Shown here in pieces: positions 9,191 through 18,531 of a stretch of 64,000 bases of DNA. The position numbers and the translations under genes were made by a program. The stretch spans positions 868,001 through 932,000 of the forward strand of contig CAVRJN010000007.1 in NCBI GenBank assembly GCA_963721585.1. Reading direction: 5' to 3'. The DNA is from Bog-473 sp963721585. Lineage in GTDB: Bacteria; Actinomycetota; Acidimicrobiia; Acidimicrobiales; RAAP-2. Numbering within the stretch: the first letter of the stretch is position 1; each line of letters opens with the position of its first letter. A model generated the notes under the pieces. It saw only the letters and a program-made list of their open reading frames with translations, was not told the origin of the DNA and made no database searches.

Positions 9191-10394
9191 CCACGGGCCC
9201 GATCCACAAGCGGTCCGGTGAAGCGTTCTAGGAACGAGCAGTAGCGGTCCAGGATCACCGGCCAGGTGTAGTTGGCCTCGACGTAGCGGCGGCCGTTGAC
9301 CCGCATCGTCTCCCGCCGACGACGTCGGTGGTGAGCAGGCGGAGGGCGGCTTCGAATTCGGCGAAGTCGGCGAACCACAGCCCGGCCCCCGACTGCTCGC
9401 AGTGCTCACGCGTGGCGCCGCACACCGCGTTCACGAGCACCGGGATGCCTGCGGTCAGCGCCTCGACCACCGTGAGCGAGAACGACTCGTGGGGCGAGGG
9501 CGCCACGAGCACCTGCGCGCCGCGCAGCAGCCCCCACTTGGCGGCGTCGTCGATCATGCCCGTCAGGACGATGTCGTCGGACGGCTCGGGCGCGTCGACC
9601 ACCTGGCCGACGAAGACGAGCCGGAGCGGGCCCGGATGGCGCTGCTTGTAGGCCCGGAAGAAGCGCCACAGCATGCCGGTGCCCTTCTGGTCGTCCACCC
9701 GCCCGATGCACACCAGGTACGGCACATCCTCGAGGCCGAAGGTGGCGCGCGCGGCGGCGTCGGCACCCTCCTCGAATGCGGCGGGCTCCTCCACGCCCAG
9801 GCCGATGAGGACCTGCGGTGTGGCCGCCACGCCGAAGCGCGCCGTCACGAGGGCACGCTCGCTCCGGCTGTGGAAGGCGAACCCCCGGCAGCGCGCGAAC
9901 AGGTCGTCGAAGAGGGGCAGGTGCAGCGCCGGCTCCTCGTGGGCAGCGGGGTGCAGGACCGCGCGCGCCGCCACCAGCGGCAGCCCGCGCACGGTCGGGT
10001 AGTACAGGTAGGGGTAGAACGCGAGGACGTCGGCGTCGCTGGCCGCCACCGCCTCCAGCAGCGCGGGCGAGCGGGGACCCTGCAGGTCGACCCAGCGCTC
10101 CATGTCGGCAGGGCCGGCGTGGGCAGGATCGTCGCGCAGTCGGGCCCAGAGCGGGTGAAAGTGCTCGTCGCGGCCGGCCTCAGAGCGGATGCGGTGCACG
10201 CGCACGCCGTTGACCACCGACGTGCCCTCCTGCAGCTCGTCGCGCCACGTGATGGCGTCGAGCGCGCAGGTCGTCAGCACCTCCACCTCGAAGCCCTTGT
10301 CCGCCACGAGACGCTCGGCCAGCATGCGCGCTCCGGTCTCGGCGCCGCCCCGGATGGTGGGTCCGTAGCGAGGGACCACGAACGCCACCTTCAC
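9163..10394 (-). pseudogene. GT4-type glycosyltransferase, one frameshift near the C-terminus
   Basis: It begins MKVAFVVPRYGPTIRGGAET, the usual N-terminal nucleotide-binding loop of GT-B enzymes, and carries the donor-site EX7E motif (PHESFSLTVVEAL). At about 9310-9320 the frame shifts after LLTTD. The proper tail (RETMRVNGRRYVEANYTWP) continues in another frame to a stop at 9163, so the intact protein would be about 410 residues. Probably a sequencing or recent indel. The acceptor is unknown. It is convergent with the nitroreductase gene. Confidence 0.87.
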
Positions 10395-10524
10395 GGGCGC
10401 CGGGCCACCGTTGGCCCGCCACGCTCCGAAGGGGTGACGACGGGCACGGCAGCGAACCTACCGGGCCCTGCCCCGGCAGCGCCGCACCTGACGTCCGCGT
10501 CAGGTCCGAGGGTAGGGTGAGCCC

Positions 10525-11067
10525 GTGCAGGAGCATCACTACTCCGTCGACATCGAGGCCAGCCCGGACGAGCTCTGGCAGCTCTTCTGGGCCCGCATCC
10601 CCCACACCGAGACGGGGGACGTGACGATCGACATCCTCCATCCGGGCGACGCCGTCGGCGAGGGCCTGGTGCGCCATTGCACGTTCCGCGTGCCCCGCTA
10701 CCTGCTGACGGGCGGCAGAGGCCAGTCCTGGGAGTGGTTGACCGAGGTCACGCCGCAGGTCTCGTGGAAGTACAACGCCGTCGGGCGCCCGCTCTTTTCC
10801 GAAGCCGAGGGACGGACCCGGCTGGAAGACCTCGGGAACGGGACGACCCGGCTCCACTTCTCCGAGACCTACCACGCGTTCAACCCGTTCCTGCGCGCCC
10901 TGCTCGAGAAGCGCGTGCACGCCTTCATCTCCAAGGACAACGACCGGCTCATCAAGGAGTCGCTCACGAAGGGCGTGGGCTACCTGCGAGCCGCCAAGGC
11001 AAAGGCACAGGCAAGAGCAGCCGGCCAGGGCCCCGCTCTCGCCCCCGGCGCAGCCGACCCGGCGTGA
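10525..11067 (+). CDS. SRPBCC-superfamily (START-like) protein
   Basis: 180 residues, GTG start at 10525. It has the SRPBCC opening HYSVDIEASPDELWQLFW and alternating strand pattern with a long C-terminal helix; such proteins bind hydrophobic ligands in a central cavity. The C-terminal tail is Ala/Lys rich. The stop overlaps the start of the amidohydrolase gene (GTGA), so the two are one translational unit. The ligand is unknown. Confidence 0.75.
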   Translation: MQEHHYSVDIEASPDELWQLFWARIPHTETGDVTIDILHPGDAVGEGLVRHCTFRVPRYLLTGGRGQSWEWLTEVTPQVSWKYNAVGRPLFSEAEGRTRLEDLGNGTTRLHFSETYHAFNPFLRALLEKRVHAFISKDNDRLIKESLTKGVGYLRAAKAKAQARAAGQGPALAPGAADPA

Positions 11068-11879
11068 CGGTCGTCGACCTCTGGGTCAACGCCCTGACCG
11101 GGAAGGCGGCCGCTGCCTTCATGGGCCAGGCGGGAAACGAAGGCATTCCCGAGCTGCTCGGCGGGGACCTCTCGGCCTCGTCCACGTTGCAGCACCTGCT
11201 CGTCACCATGGACAAGAGCGGCGTCGACATCGGCGTCATCGCGGCCGGCATCGCCGCCGAGGAGACGGGCCCACTGCTCAATGAGGTGGCCGCCCACCCC
11301 GACCGCCTGCGCGTCGCGCTCACGTCCGACCGGCCCGACCGGCCCGTGCAACAGGTCCGGCGGCTGCGCGCCCTGGCCGAGCACCCAGCCGTCGCGCTGG
11401 TGCGGATCACGCCGCTCGTCCACCAGTACCCGCTCAACGACAAGCTCTACTACCCCGTCTACACTGCCTGCGCCGAGCTGGGCCTGCCGGTGTCGATCAA
11501 CGTCGGCATCCCCGGTCCCCGCGTGCGCTCGGCCTGCCAGCAACCGACGCTGCTCGAGGACGTGCTGATCGACTTCAAGGGGCTCACCGTGATCGGCGCC
11601 CACATGGGCCACCCCTACGAGGCGCTGCTGATGCAGTACATGCTCAAGTGGCCCGACCTGTACCTGTCCAACTCGGCCTACCTGGCCAAGTACATGGACT
11701 CCGCGCTGGTCTCTTTCATGGACTCCTCGCGCGGCATGGGCCGGGTCCTCTTCGCGTCGGACCACCCCTTCCTCCCGATGGAGCGGGCGGTGGCCGCCGC
11801 CCGGGATCTGCCTCTCTCCGACGCGGCGGCCGAAGCCTTTCTCGGCGGCACGGCCGCCCGCCTCCTCGACCTCGCCTGA
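11064..11879 (+). CDS. Amidohydrolase-2-like TIM-barrel protein lacking the N-terminal HxH
   Basis: 271 residues with the amidohydrolase_2 C-terminal landmarks: GAHMGHPYEAL (metal/substrate His region) and FASDHPF (catalytic Asp). The N-terminal strand reads VTVVDLWVNALTG where family members normally have a metal-binding HxH, so it may be a non-metal or altered-metal member. The GTG start overlaps the SRPBCC stop (GTGA). It may act on the ligand bound by that partner; this is inference. Confidence 0.78.
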   Translation: MTVVDLWVNALTGKAAAAFMGQAGNEGIPELLGGDLSASSTLQHLLVTMDKSGVDIGVIAAGIAAEETGPLLNEVAAHPDRLRVALTSDRPDRPVQQVRRLRALAEHPAVALVRITPLVHQYPLNDKLYYPVYTACAELGLPVSINVGIPGPRVRSACQQPTLLEDVLIDFKGLTVIGAHMGHPYEALLMQYMLKWPDLYLSNSAYLAKYMDSALVSFMDSSRGMGRVLFASDHPFLPMERAVAAARDLPLSDAAAEAFLGGTAARLLDLA

Positions 11880-11937
11880 GGAGCGGTGGTTTCGCGCGCC
11901 GCTCGGTCAGCGGACGCGTGCCGCTACGGTGCCAGGC

Positions 11938-12795
11938 ATGGACCTCGGTCGCGTCGGCGTCTGGTGGAGCGGCTCATGGCGGGACCCCGGCGATCCCGGT
12001 CGCAGCGTCGCCCCCGAGCTCGAAGCGCTCGGCTACGGGGCGTTGTGGTCCTCGGGGCGCTTCGACCCCGGCCTCTCACCCCACTTCGAGAAGCTGCTGG
12101 CCGCGACCGACCACGTACCGGTCGCCAGCGGCATCGTCAGCATCTGGGCGGGCGCGCCCGAAGAGATCGGCCCCGCCGTGGCCGCGCTGGAGGACCGCTT
12201 TCCGGGCCGCTTCCTCCTCGGTGTCGGCACCAGCCACAGCATCGCCGTCGCCGACTACACGCGGCCGTATTCGAAGATGGTGGCCTACCTCGATGCCCTC
12301 GACACCCTGGCCACGCCGGTGCCGCCGGGGCGTCGTGTCCTGGCCGCCCTCGGCCCCCGCATGCTCGAGCTCGCCGCGGCCCGGTCCGCCGGGGCCCATC
12401 CCTACTTCGTCCCTGTCGCGCACACGGCGCGCGCCCGGGACATCCTCGGTCGGGGCCCGTTGCTGGCGCCCGAGGTCGCCGTCGTCCTCGAGACAGACCC
12501 GGACCGGGCGAGGGAGGTGGCCCGGGCTTACGCCCACACCTACCTCAACCTGCCCAACTACACGGAGAACCTGCGCGCCCTCGGCTTCGGCGACGACGAC
12601 ATCGGCGGAGGCGGGAGCGACCGCCTAATCGACGCGGTGATCCCCTGGGGCGACGCCGAGACCATTGCCGCAGCAGTCGCCGCCCACCACGAGGCCGGGG
12701 CCGACCACGTCTGCGTGCAGGTCGTCGCCGACCGCGAGGTGGCCTTCCCGCTCGACGGGTACCGCGAGCTCGCGACGACGCTCATCGCCGGCTGA
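11938..12795 (+). CDS. LLM-class (F420-dependent type) oxidoreductase
   Basis: 285 residues, start ATG 11938 (an in-frame GTG at 11929 is possible). It has a luciferase-like barrel: opening RVGVWWSG, the segment PVASGIVSIWAGAPEEIGPAVAALEDRFPGRFLLGVG and a tail of helix-strand units (AETIAAAVAAHHEAGADHVCVQV). Compact LLM proteins of this layout in Actinobacteria usually bind coenzyme F420 rather than FMN. The substrate is unknown. It follows the amidohydrolase on the same strand with a short gap. Confidence 0.87.
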   Translation: MDLGRVGVWWSGSWRDPGDPGRSVAPELEALGYGALWSSGRFDPGLSPHFEKLLAATDHVPVASGIVSIWAGAPEEIGPAVAALEDRFPGRFLLGVGTSHSIAVADYTRPYSKMVAYLDALDTLATPVPPGRRVLAALGPRMLELAAARSAGAHPYFVPVAHTARARDILGRGPLLAPEVAVVLETDPDRAREVARAYAHTYLNLPNYTENLRALGFGDDDIGGGGSDRLIDAVIPWGDAETIAAAVAAHHEAGADHVCVQVVADREVAFPLDGYRELATTLIAG

Positions 12796-12802
12796 CCCGA
12801 CT

Positions 12803-13266
12803 TCAGGCGGGCAGTGGCACCGACCCCGCCCCTTGGCGCGTCGCCACGTTGATCCGGTTGAAGAAATTGATCAGGCCGATCGCCACGAGCAACGACGCCA
12901 GCGCCACCTCGTCGGAATGCCGGGCGGCCTCGTCCCAGACCTCGTCGGGCACCGGGTCCGGGCGGTCGCTGAGACGGGTCACCGACTCGGCCAGTGCCGG
13001 TGCGGCGCGCTCGGCGTCGCTGAAGTGGGCGGTATCGCGCCACGCGGCCACGGCGTGCAGTCGCTCCTCCGTCTCACCGCCGCGCCTGGCGCCTCTTGTG
13101 TGCATGTCGACACAGACGCTGCACCCGTTGATCTGGCTGGCTCGCAGCAGGACCAACTCGGTCACTCGCTGGGGAGGTCGCCCTTGGCGGTGGATGCCGA
13201 CAAGGCGAGCGCGGCCTCGAGCGCGCCCGGGAGCAACAGGGCGGGGTTCGTCATGTGGGCTGTCAT
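12803..13266 (-). pseudogene. AhpD-like carboxymuconolactone-decarboxylase protein, one frameshift
   Basis: The C-terminal part has RASQINGCSVCVDMHTR, the CxxC...H thiol peroxidase/alkylhydroperoxidase motif. The family N-terminus (MTNPALLLPGALEAALALS, start ATG 13266 behind AAGGAGA) is in another frame, and the break is near 13170. The intact protein would be about 155 residues. As with moxR and the glycosyltransferase, the coding on both sides is well conserved, so a recent indel or sequence error is likely. Confidence 0.85.
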
Positions 13267-13345
13267 CAGGTTCTCCTTGGTGGTTGATGTGTCGCTGCAA
13301 TGGAGGACACATCAACGCACCGGAATGTGACATCGCCCTGTTCGG

Positions 13346-13978
13346 CTAGGTCTCCCCCGGTCCCCGGGCGAGTTCCGCGGCCAGGGCCCGGAAGGCCCGG
13401 CCGCGGTGGGACACGGCGTCCTTCTCCTCGGGCTGCATCTCGGCGAAGGTCCGCCCGTCAGCGCCATCGGGCACGAACACGGGGTCGTAGCCGAAGCCGT
13501 TGGTCCCCCGGCTCTCCGTGGCGATGGTCCCGGGCAGCACGCCCTCGGCCCACACCTCCGACCCGTCCTGGAACGCCACGAGCGCCACCGTCTTGAACCG
13601 GGCGCGTCGCTCACCACCGGCGTCCTCGAGCGTCCCCAGCTCGCGCAGCAGCTTTGCGACGTTGTCGGCGTAGGTGGCGTTCTCGCCGGCGTAGCGGGCC
13701 GAGAAGACCCCGGGCGCTCCCCCCAGGGCGTCGACCTCCAGCCCCGTGTCGTCGGCCACCGCCGCCGTCCCCGTCGCCGCCGCGAGCGCCCGCGCCTTCA
13801 GGCGGGCGTTGCCGACGAGCGTGTCCGCGTCCTCCACGACGTCGGGGACGCCCTCGGGACGCGGCAGCAACTCGACGGGGAGGGAGGCCGACAGGACCGC
13901 CACGATCTCCTTGACCTTGTCCGGGTTGGCCGACGCCAGCACGAGCCGCAACGCCCCGGGACCTTGCGGCCCGCTCAC
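13346..13978 (-). CDS. rdgB: XTP/dITP diphosphatase (RdgB/HAM1)
   Basis: 210 residues. RdgB removes non-canonical purine nucleotides (ITP, XTP, dITP) as monophosphates plus pyrophosphate. The family motifs are intact: LASANPDKVKEI at the N-terminus, ADDTGLEVDALGG with the catalytic Asp, SARYAG, NGFGYDPVF and SHRGRAFRAL near the C-terminus. The GTG start overlaps the RNase PH stop (GTGA); the rph-rdgB pair is a common actinobacterial arrangement. Confidence 0.96.
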   Translation of the reverse strand: MSGPQGPGALRLVLASANPDKVKEIVAVLSASLPVELLPRPEGVPDVVEDADTLVGNARLKARALAAATGTAAVADDTGLEVDALGGAPGVFSARYAGENATYADNVAKLLRELGTLEDAGGERRARFKTVALVAFQDGSEVWAEGVLPGTIATESRGTNGFGYDPVFVPDGADGRTFAEMQPEEKDAVSHRGRAFRALAAELARGPGET

Positions 13979-14727
13979 CGCCGCGGTGGCGCCTCGGCCA
14001 GCACGGCCGCCTGCAGGCCGGTCAGCTCCTTGATGCCACCTTCGGCCAGACCCAGCAGCGTGTCCAGCTCCCCGCGGCTGAAAGCCATGCCCTCGGCCGT
14101 CCCCTGCACCTCCACGAAACGCCCGGCGCCCGTCATGACGACGTTCATGTCGACTTCGGCCCGGGAGTCCTCGACGTAGGGCAGGTCGAGCATCGGCACA
14201 CCGTCGATGATGCCCACCGATACCGCGGCCACCGAATCGGTGAGCGGGTTCGTGCGGATCGTCCCGGCCTGCACCAAGCGGGTGCAGGCATCGTGCAGCG
14301 CCACGTACGCGCCACAGATGGATGCGGTACGGGTGCCGCCGTCGGCCTGCAGCGCGTCGCAGTCGACGGTGATCTGCACCTCGCCCAGCGCCACCAGATC
14401 ACACACAGCACGCAGCGACCGCGCGATCAGTCTCTGGATCTCCTGGGTCCGTCCGGATTGCTTGCCCTTGGCGGCCTCCCGGGAGGCCCGCTCGGGGGTC
14501 GAGCCCGGGAGCATGGAGTACTCCGCCGTGACCCAACCCTTGCCAGTGCCCCGCATCCAGGGCGGCACCCGCTCCTCCACCGACGCCGTGCAGAGCACCT
14601 TCGTCTGTCCGAACGTCACGAGCACAGAACCCGGCGCCATGACGGTGTAGTCACGGTCGAAGCGCACCGGGCGCAGTTGATCGACTGCGCGCCCGTCCTG
14701 GCGTGCCGTACGCGGATCCCCACTCAC
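13975..14727 (-). CDS. rph: Ribonuclease PH
   Basis: About 250 residues from a GTG at 14727, chosen because AGGACAGGA lies just upstream and family proteins begin shortly before DGRAVDQLRPV; upstream in-frame starts (14742, 14796) are possible. RNase PH trims tRNA 3' ends by phosphorolysis. Landmarks are KVLCTASVEE, WVTAEYSMLPGST, GRTQEIQRLIARSLRAV, TVDCDALQADGGTRTAS and DLPYVEDSRAEVDMNVVMT. It is translationally coupled to rdgB. Confidence 0.96.
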   Translation of the reverse strand: MSGDPRTARQDGRAVDQLRPVRFDRDYTVMAPGSVLVTFGQTKVLCTASVEERVPPWMRGTGKGWVTAEYSMLPGSTPERASREAAKGKQSGRTQEIQRLIARSLRAVCDLVALGEVQITVDCDALQADGGTRTASICGAYVALHDACTRLVQAGTIRTNPLTDSVAAVSVGIIDGVPMLDLPYVEDSRAEVDMNVVMTGAGRFVEVQGTAEGMAFSRGELDTLLGLAEGGIKELTGLQAAVLAEAPPRR

Positions 14728-14796
14728 GTCCTGTCCTTCCACTGCGCTCCTCTCCCCTGCCGCTCGGCCCGGTCTCCCCTGCCCACCGTAGGCCAC

Positions 14797-15231
14797 TCAG
14801 TTGCCGTGGGCGAAGGCCTCCGGATACGAGTAGGTCGAGATCTCCAGCGCCGCGTCGACGTCGCGGTAGGTCTTGAGCTCAATCACATTGCCACTGGGAT
14901 CGGCGATCTTGGCCTTAGTCTGCTCGGTGGGCTGCCCTTCGTTGTCGGTGGAGACCGGGACCAGCCACTCGATGCCGCTGGAGACCAGGCGGGCGACGGT
15001 CGCGTCGAACTCATCGCGTCCGAGCGTCACGCCGAAGTGGCGCGAGCTCTCCGTGGTCGCCGAGACCACCTCGTGCGGACGGTCCTGCAGGGTGACCTGC
15101 ATACCGAAGAACCAGACGTCGGTGAATCCGGCGCGGGCGCGGGCCGCCTGGCAGCCGAGCGTGTGCACGTAGAACTCGCGTGCCTCCTCGACGTCGCGTA
15201 CGGGGATGGACAGATGGAGGATGGGCTGCAC
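14797..15231 (-). CDS. VOC family protein (glyoxalase-like)
   Basis: 144 residues with the classic opening ILHLSIPVRDVEEAREFYVHTLGC, then WFFGMQVTLQ and a C-terminal IADPSGNVIELKTY, which carries the usual metal-ligand Glu. This looks like a complete two-module VOC metalloenzyme or resistance-type binder; the substrate is unassigned. It starts upstream of rph on the same strand but is separated by about 70 bp. Confidence 0.87.
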   Translation of the reverse strand: MQPILHLSIPVRDVEEAREFYVHTLGCQAARARAGFTDVWFFGMQVTLQDRPHEVVSATTESSRHFGVTLGRDEFDATVARLVSSGIEWLVPVSTDNEGQPTEQTKAKIADPSGNVIELKTYRDVDAALEISTYSYPEAFAHGN

Positions 15232-15264
15232 GGCACGAGCCTACGGCTGCCCGTGCCCGGCCGC

Positions 15265-17289
15265 TCAGGCACGCCCGGCCCCGAGGAGGACGCAGTCGGC
15301 CATGGAGAGCGGCGCGGCCCGCTCGCCGGGCCCGGCGGCGAACCCCCGGCACACCGACAGCGAGCTCCCGGTGGCCGGAGACGTCACGGCCCCTCCGGGT
15401 TGCAGCTTCCACACCCAGGCGCCGCGTACGAAGTCCGGTGCGACACCGAGCGCCATGGTGAAGAACCCCGAGGCGTAGACCGGGTCCCGGCTGGCGCCTG
15501 TGACCACCACCTCGTCAACCTGCCAGGCGGCCAGGGCGCGCCGCACGGTCGCCAGCTGGGACGCGGTCCCCGTGGGCAGGGGCGTCCCGTACAGGGTCAG
15601 GTTGCTCAGGATGCGCCTGGCCGACCCCGGCGGGCCCGACCCGATCGGGCCTCCCAGGGCGTCGGGCGTCTTGAGCGCGGCGCCGGCCAGGCGGAAACGC
15701 ATGCCTTCGCTGGCCTGCCACAACATCGGCTGTGCCGATCCCGAGACGGCAAAGGGGATGGTGAGCAGGACCGGGCTCGGCGGGAACGCCGGGGCCGCCT
15801 CGCGCAGGTACGCGGGCGTGCGGACCGGCACCACGCGGAGCGGGGCGTCGAACGTCATGAATACGGGTACCAGAGCCACCACGGCGACCGCGCCCGTGGC
15901 GAAGGCGGTCAGAAGGGATCGGTGACCCGTCAGCCACGACGCCGGACGTCTGCGCGCACCGTGCAACGCATCGAGGCCGACGGCGATCAGAAACGCCAGG
16001 AACAGCGTGAGAAGCGGCACGAACTGATCCGGGAGGATCTCCTTGAGGACCGGCAGCGTCGAGAATTCCAACCAGGGCAGCCAGGGGTGTCCGAGCCACG
16101 TGGGACCGCTGAGCAGGTAGGCCCCCAACGCGAGCCAGAAGGTCGCGGCCGCCAGGAGGAGAAGCAGCCAGGTGAGCGGGCGGCGGCGGCCGGTGACCAG
16201 AGCACCCACGGAGGCGAGAGCCACGCCCCAGCCGACGTAGTCGGGCGGCGGCCCGTTCCGGCCCAGGTACCCGCCGAAGCGCTGGTACTCGTTGGCGACC
16301 GCTCCGTACGCTCCCGGGGCGAGCAGGCCGGAGAAGGGGACCCCGGCAATCGGTGCCAGCGCGAACAACACGCCGGACACCGACTGGGGCCCGGACAACC
16401 CGTACCACGCCGGATACACCAGCAGCGCCACGGTCACCCCGCCGCCGAGTGCCAGCGACGGGAGAGCGTGACCGGCGCGCGGGCGGAGCTGACGCCAGCC
16501 GACCACCATGACCGCCAGAAGCCCGACAGCGCCAAGAATCAGGCACATCACAAGGATTTCGGGCGAAATGAAGAACTGTGCGACCGACAGCGCAGCCAGG
16601 ACGAGACCGTCCCGTAGGACCGAGTGCTCCTGGCGGATCACGATCTCGTGCAGCGTGGTGAACAGGAAGGGCGGGATCACCAGGACCGTCACCGACACGT
16701 GGCCGAAGGCAATCGACGTGACGATGGCAGACGAGTAGCCGTACACCAGCGCCGCCGGGATGGCGCCCGCCTTCCAATGGACGAGGGGGCGGATTGCCGC
16801 AAAGCAAGCCCACACGCTCAGAGCCGGCGCGAGCGTCAGCGCCACGTTGGTGGCGCTGACGGGTCCGAAGAGCCACGTGACAGGAGCCAGGACGACGCCG
16901 ACCAGCGGCCCCGAGGTGTTCGAGAGCAGGTTGGCGCCGTGCGGGACGTTCACGGCACCCGAGAAGAACACATTGTGCAAGTGCGTGATGGCCCACGCCG
17001 GCCAGGCCATGAACCACACCTCCTGTGCCGGATCGCCGCACCCGCAGGTCAGCATCGAAGAAGGGTGGCCGGACCAGACGTGCCACCACAGGAGGACGGC
17101 GGGAACCGCCAAACAGGCGAGGGCCACGAGGTGGAACCCGACGGTCCGCGCCACCTGCCGGGCTCGCCCGAAACCTTCGTACAGGGCGAGGCGCGACTCG
17201 CCTGCCGGTGCACCTGTCCGCACAACGGCGTCGCTCCGGCCGCGTTCCCCGGGGCTGGTGTCGTGCGGCGGGTGCGTCGACACGTCCAT
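15265..17289 (-). CDS. Large polytopic membrane protein, possibly GT-C-like
   Basis: A 674-residue protein with a charged N-terminal tail and about 12 hydrophobic segments up to about residue 500, followed by a soluble C-terminal domain of about 170 residues. Start ATG 17289 is the best fit; upstream open frame is a shadow of the divergent oxidoreductase. The alternating helices and a loop after the first segment (SMLTCGCGDPAQEVWFM) resemble GT-C glycosyltransferase or YfhO-type membrane proteins, but I see no decisive motif. Function not assigned. Confidence 0.8.
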   Translation of the reverse strand: MDVSTHPPHDTSPGERGRSDAVVRTGAPAGESRLALYEGFGRARQVARTVGFHLVALACLAVPAVLLWWHVWSGHPSSMLTCGCGDPAQEVWFMAWPAWAITHLHNVFFSGAVNVPHGANLLSNTSGPLVGVVLAPVTWLFGPVSATNVALTLAPALSVWACFAAIRPLVHWKAGAIPAALVYGYSSAIVTSIAFGHVSVTVLVIPPFLFTTLHEIVIRQEHSVLRDGLVLAALSVAQFFISPEILVMCLILGAVGLLAVMVVGWRQLRPRAGHALPSLALGGGVTVALLVYPAWYGLSGPQSVSGVLFALAPIAGVPFSGLLAPGAYGAVANEYQRFGGYLGRNGPPPDYVGWGVALASVGALVTGRRRPLTWLLLLLAAATFWLALGAYLLSGPTWLGHPWLPWLEFSTLPVLKEILPDQFVPLLTLFLAFLIAVGLDALHGARRRPASWLTGHRSLLTAFATGAVAVVALVPVFMTFDAPLRVVPVRTPAYLREAAPAFPPSPVLLTIPFAVSGSAQPMLWQASEGMRFRLAGAALKTPDALGGPIGSGPPGSARRILSNLTLYGTPLPTGTASQLATVRRALAAWQVDEVVVTGASRDPVYASGFFTMALGVAPDFVRGAWVWKLQPGGAVTSPATGSSLSVCRGFAAGPGERAAPLSMADCVLLGAGRA

Positions 17290-17358
17290 CCCACTCGTCA
17301 CTGCCGATGAGCGTACCGCCGGGCCCCTCTGCAACGAGGTCTGGCCCGGCGCGTTCGT

Positions 17359-18522
17359 ATGATCGGGGACGTGCCCGATCACCGCCAGTGCATCGTGGTG
17401 GGCGCGGGACTCCTCGGCCTCTCCGCCGCATGGGCCCTGACCCGGCGGGGTTGGAGCGTGCTCGTCCTGGAGGCGGCAGGGACGCCCGGCCACGAGCGGT
17501 CGGGCTCCAAGGGCGACGCCCGGATCTTCCGCCTGGGCTACCCCGAACGACACTACGTGGAGATGGCCGTCCTGGCCCGCCGGCGCTGGCACGATCTCGA
17601 GTCCGCGACGGGTCGGCACCTGCTCCATGTCACCGGCCAGGTCACGCTCGGCGACGAGGCGACGCTGCGCGCCATCGCCGGCGCGCTGGTGGCCGCGGGT
17701 GCAGCCGTCGAGCAGATCCCGGGCAGCACCGCAGCGCGGCGATTTCCCGGGATCGTCTCGTCGGAGTCGGTGCTCGTCGAAGCCGACTCTGGCGTGCTGG
17801 CCGCCGACGAATGCCTCCGTGCGCTTCGCCAGGCCGCTGCCCTCGAAGTCCGTACCGGCTGCCGCGTGACGTCGCTCAGCCAATCCTCGGATTCCGTCAC
17901 CGTGGGGATCGCCGGTGGAGACGCCCTCGGGGCAGACGTCGTCGTCGACTGCGCCGGCCCGGCCGCCCTCGGGCTCCTCGGTGCCGCCACCGCGCCCCGG
18001 GCAGCCCCGTCCCTCCCCCAGGTGGCCTACTTCGCAGCCCGACACGGAGGTGACATCGTTCCACCCGTCTTCATTGAGTGGGGGGACGACATGCTCTACG
18101 GCTTGCCGGTACCCGGCGCCGGCCCGCACGCCGGCACCTACAAGGTGTCCCACCACACGCCGGGCCCAGCACTGCCCACCTTCGATCCGGCGGACCCGGC
18201 CCCGCTGGCCGGCGACGACCCGGCGCTCCTCGCGCTCGTGGAGGGCGCGGTGGCGCGCCTCCTCCCCTTGCTCGATCCGCAGCCCGTGGCCACGGAGCGC
18301 TGCGTCTACGACAACTCCCCCGACTCCGACTTCGTTCTCGACCGGGTCGGGCGGATCGTCGTCGGGTGCGGGACCAGCGGGCACGCGTTCAAGTTCGGCC
18401 CGCTGCTCGGTGAGCTGCTGGCCGACCTGGCCGAGGGCACCGACCCGCCGGTCGACCTGGGCCGTTTCAGCCTGCACCGGAACGGGCTACCGGCCGGTGG
18501 GCCGCTCCGGGCGACCCGGTAG
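17359..18522 (+). CDS. Sarcosine-oxidase-like FAD-dependent oxidoreductase
   Basis: 387 residues with the dinucleotide motif VVGAGLLGLSAAW at residues 13-25 and the MSOX/SolA-type C-terminus: ERCVYDNSPDSDFVLD followed by GTSGHAFKFGP. The Cys in that segment is at the position that covalently holds FAD in monomeric sarcosine oxidase. It probably oxidises an N-methyl amino acid or related amine, releasing H2O2. Start ATG 17359. It is divergent from the polytopic membrane protein. Confidence 0.9.
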   Translation: MIGDVPDHRQCIVVGAGLLGLSAAWALTRRGWSVLVLEAAGTPGHERSGSKGDARIFRLGYPERHYVEMAVLARRRWHDLESATGRHLLHVTGQVTLGDEATLRAIAGALVAAGAAVEQIPGSTAARRFPGIVSSESVLVEADSGVLAADECLRALRQAAALEVRTGCRVTSLSQSSDSVTVGIAGGDALGADVVVDCAGPAALGLLGAATAPRAAPSLPQVAYFAARHGGDIVPPVFIEWGDDMLYGLPVPGAGPHAGTYKVSHHTPGPALPTFDPADPAPLAGDDPALLALVEGAVARLLPLLDPQPVATERCVYDNSPDSDFVLDRVGRIVVGCGTSGHAFKFGPLLGELLADLAEGTDPPVDLGRFSLHRNGLPAGGPLRATR

Positions 18523-18531
18523 GTTGCGCAC

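Noticed and set aside
17290..18477. N-terminal extension of the polytopic membrane protein on the minus strand
   Set aside because: It overlaps the whole of the well-supported sarcosine-oxidase-like gene on the opposite strand and has no recognisable feature; the ATG at 17289 gives a normal N-terminus.
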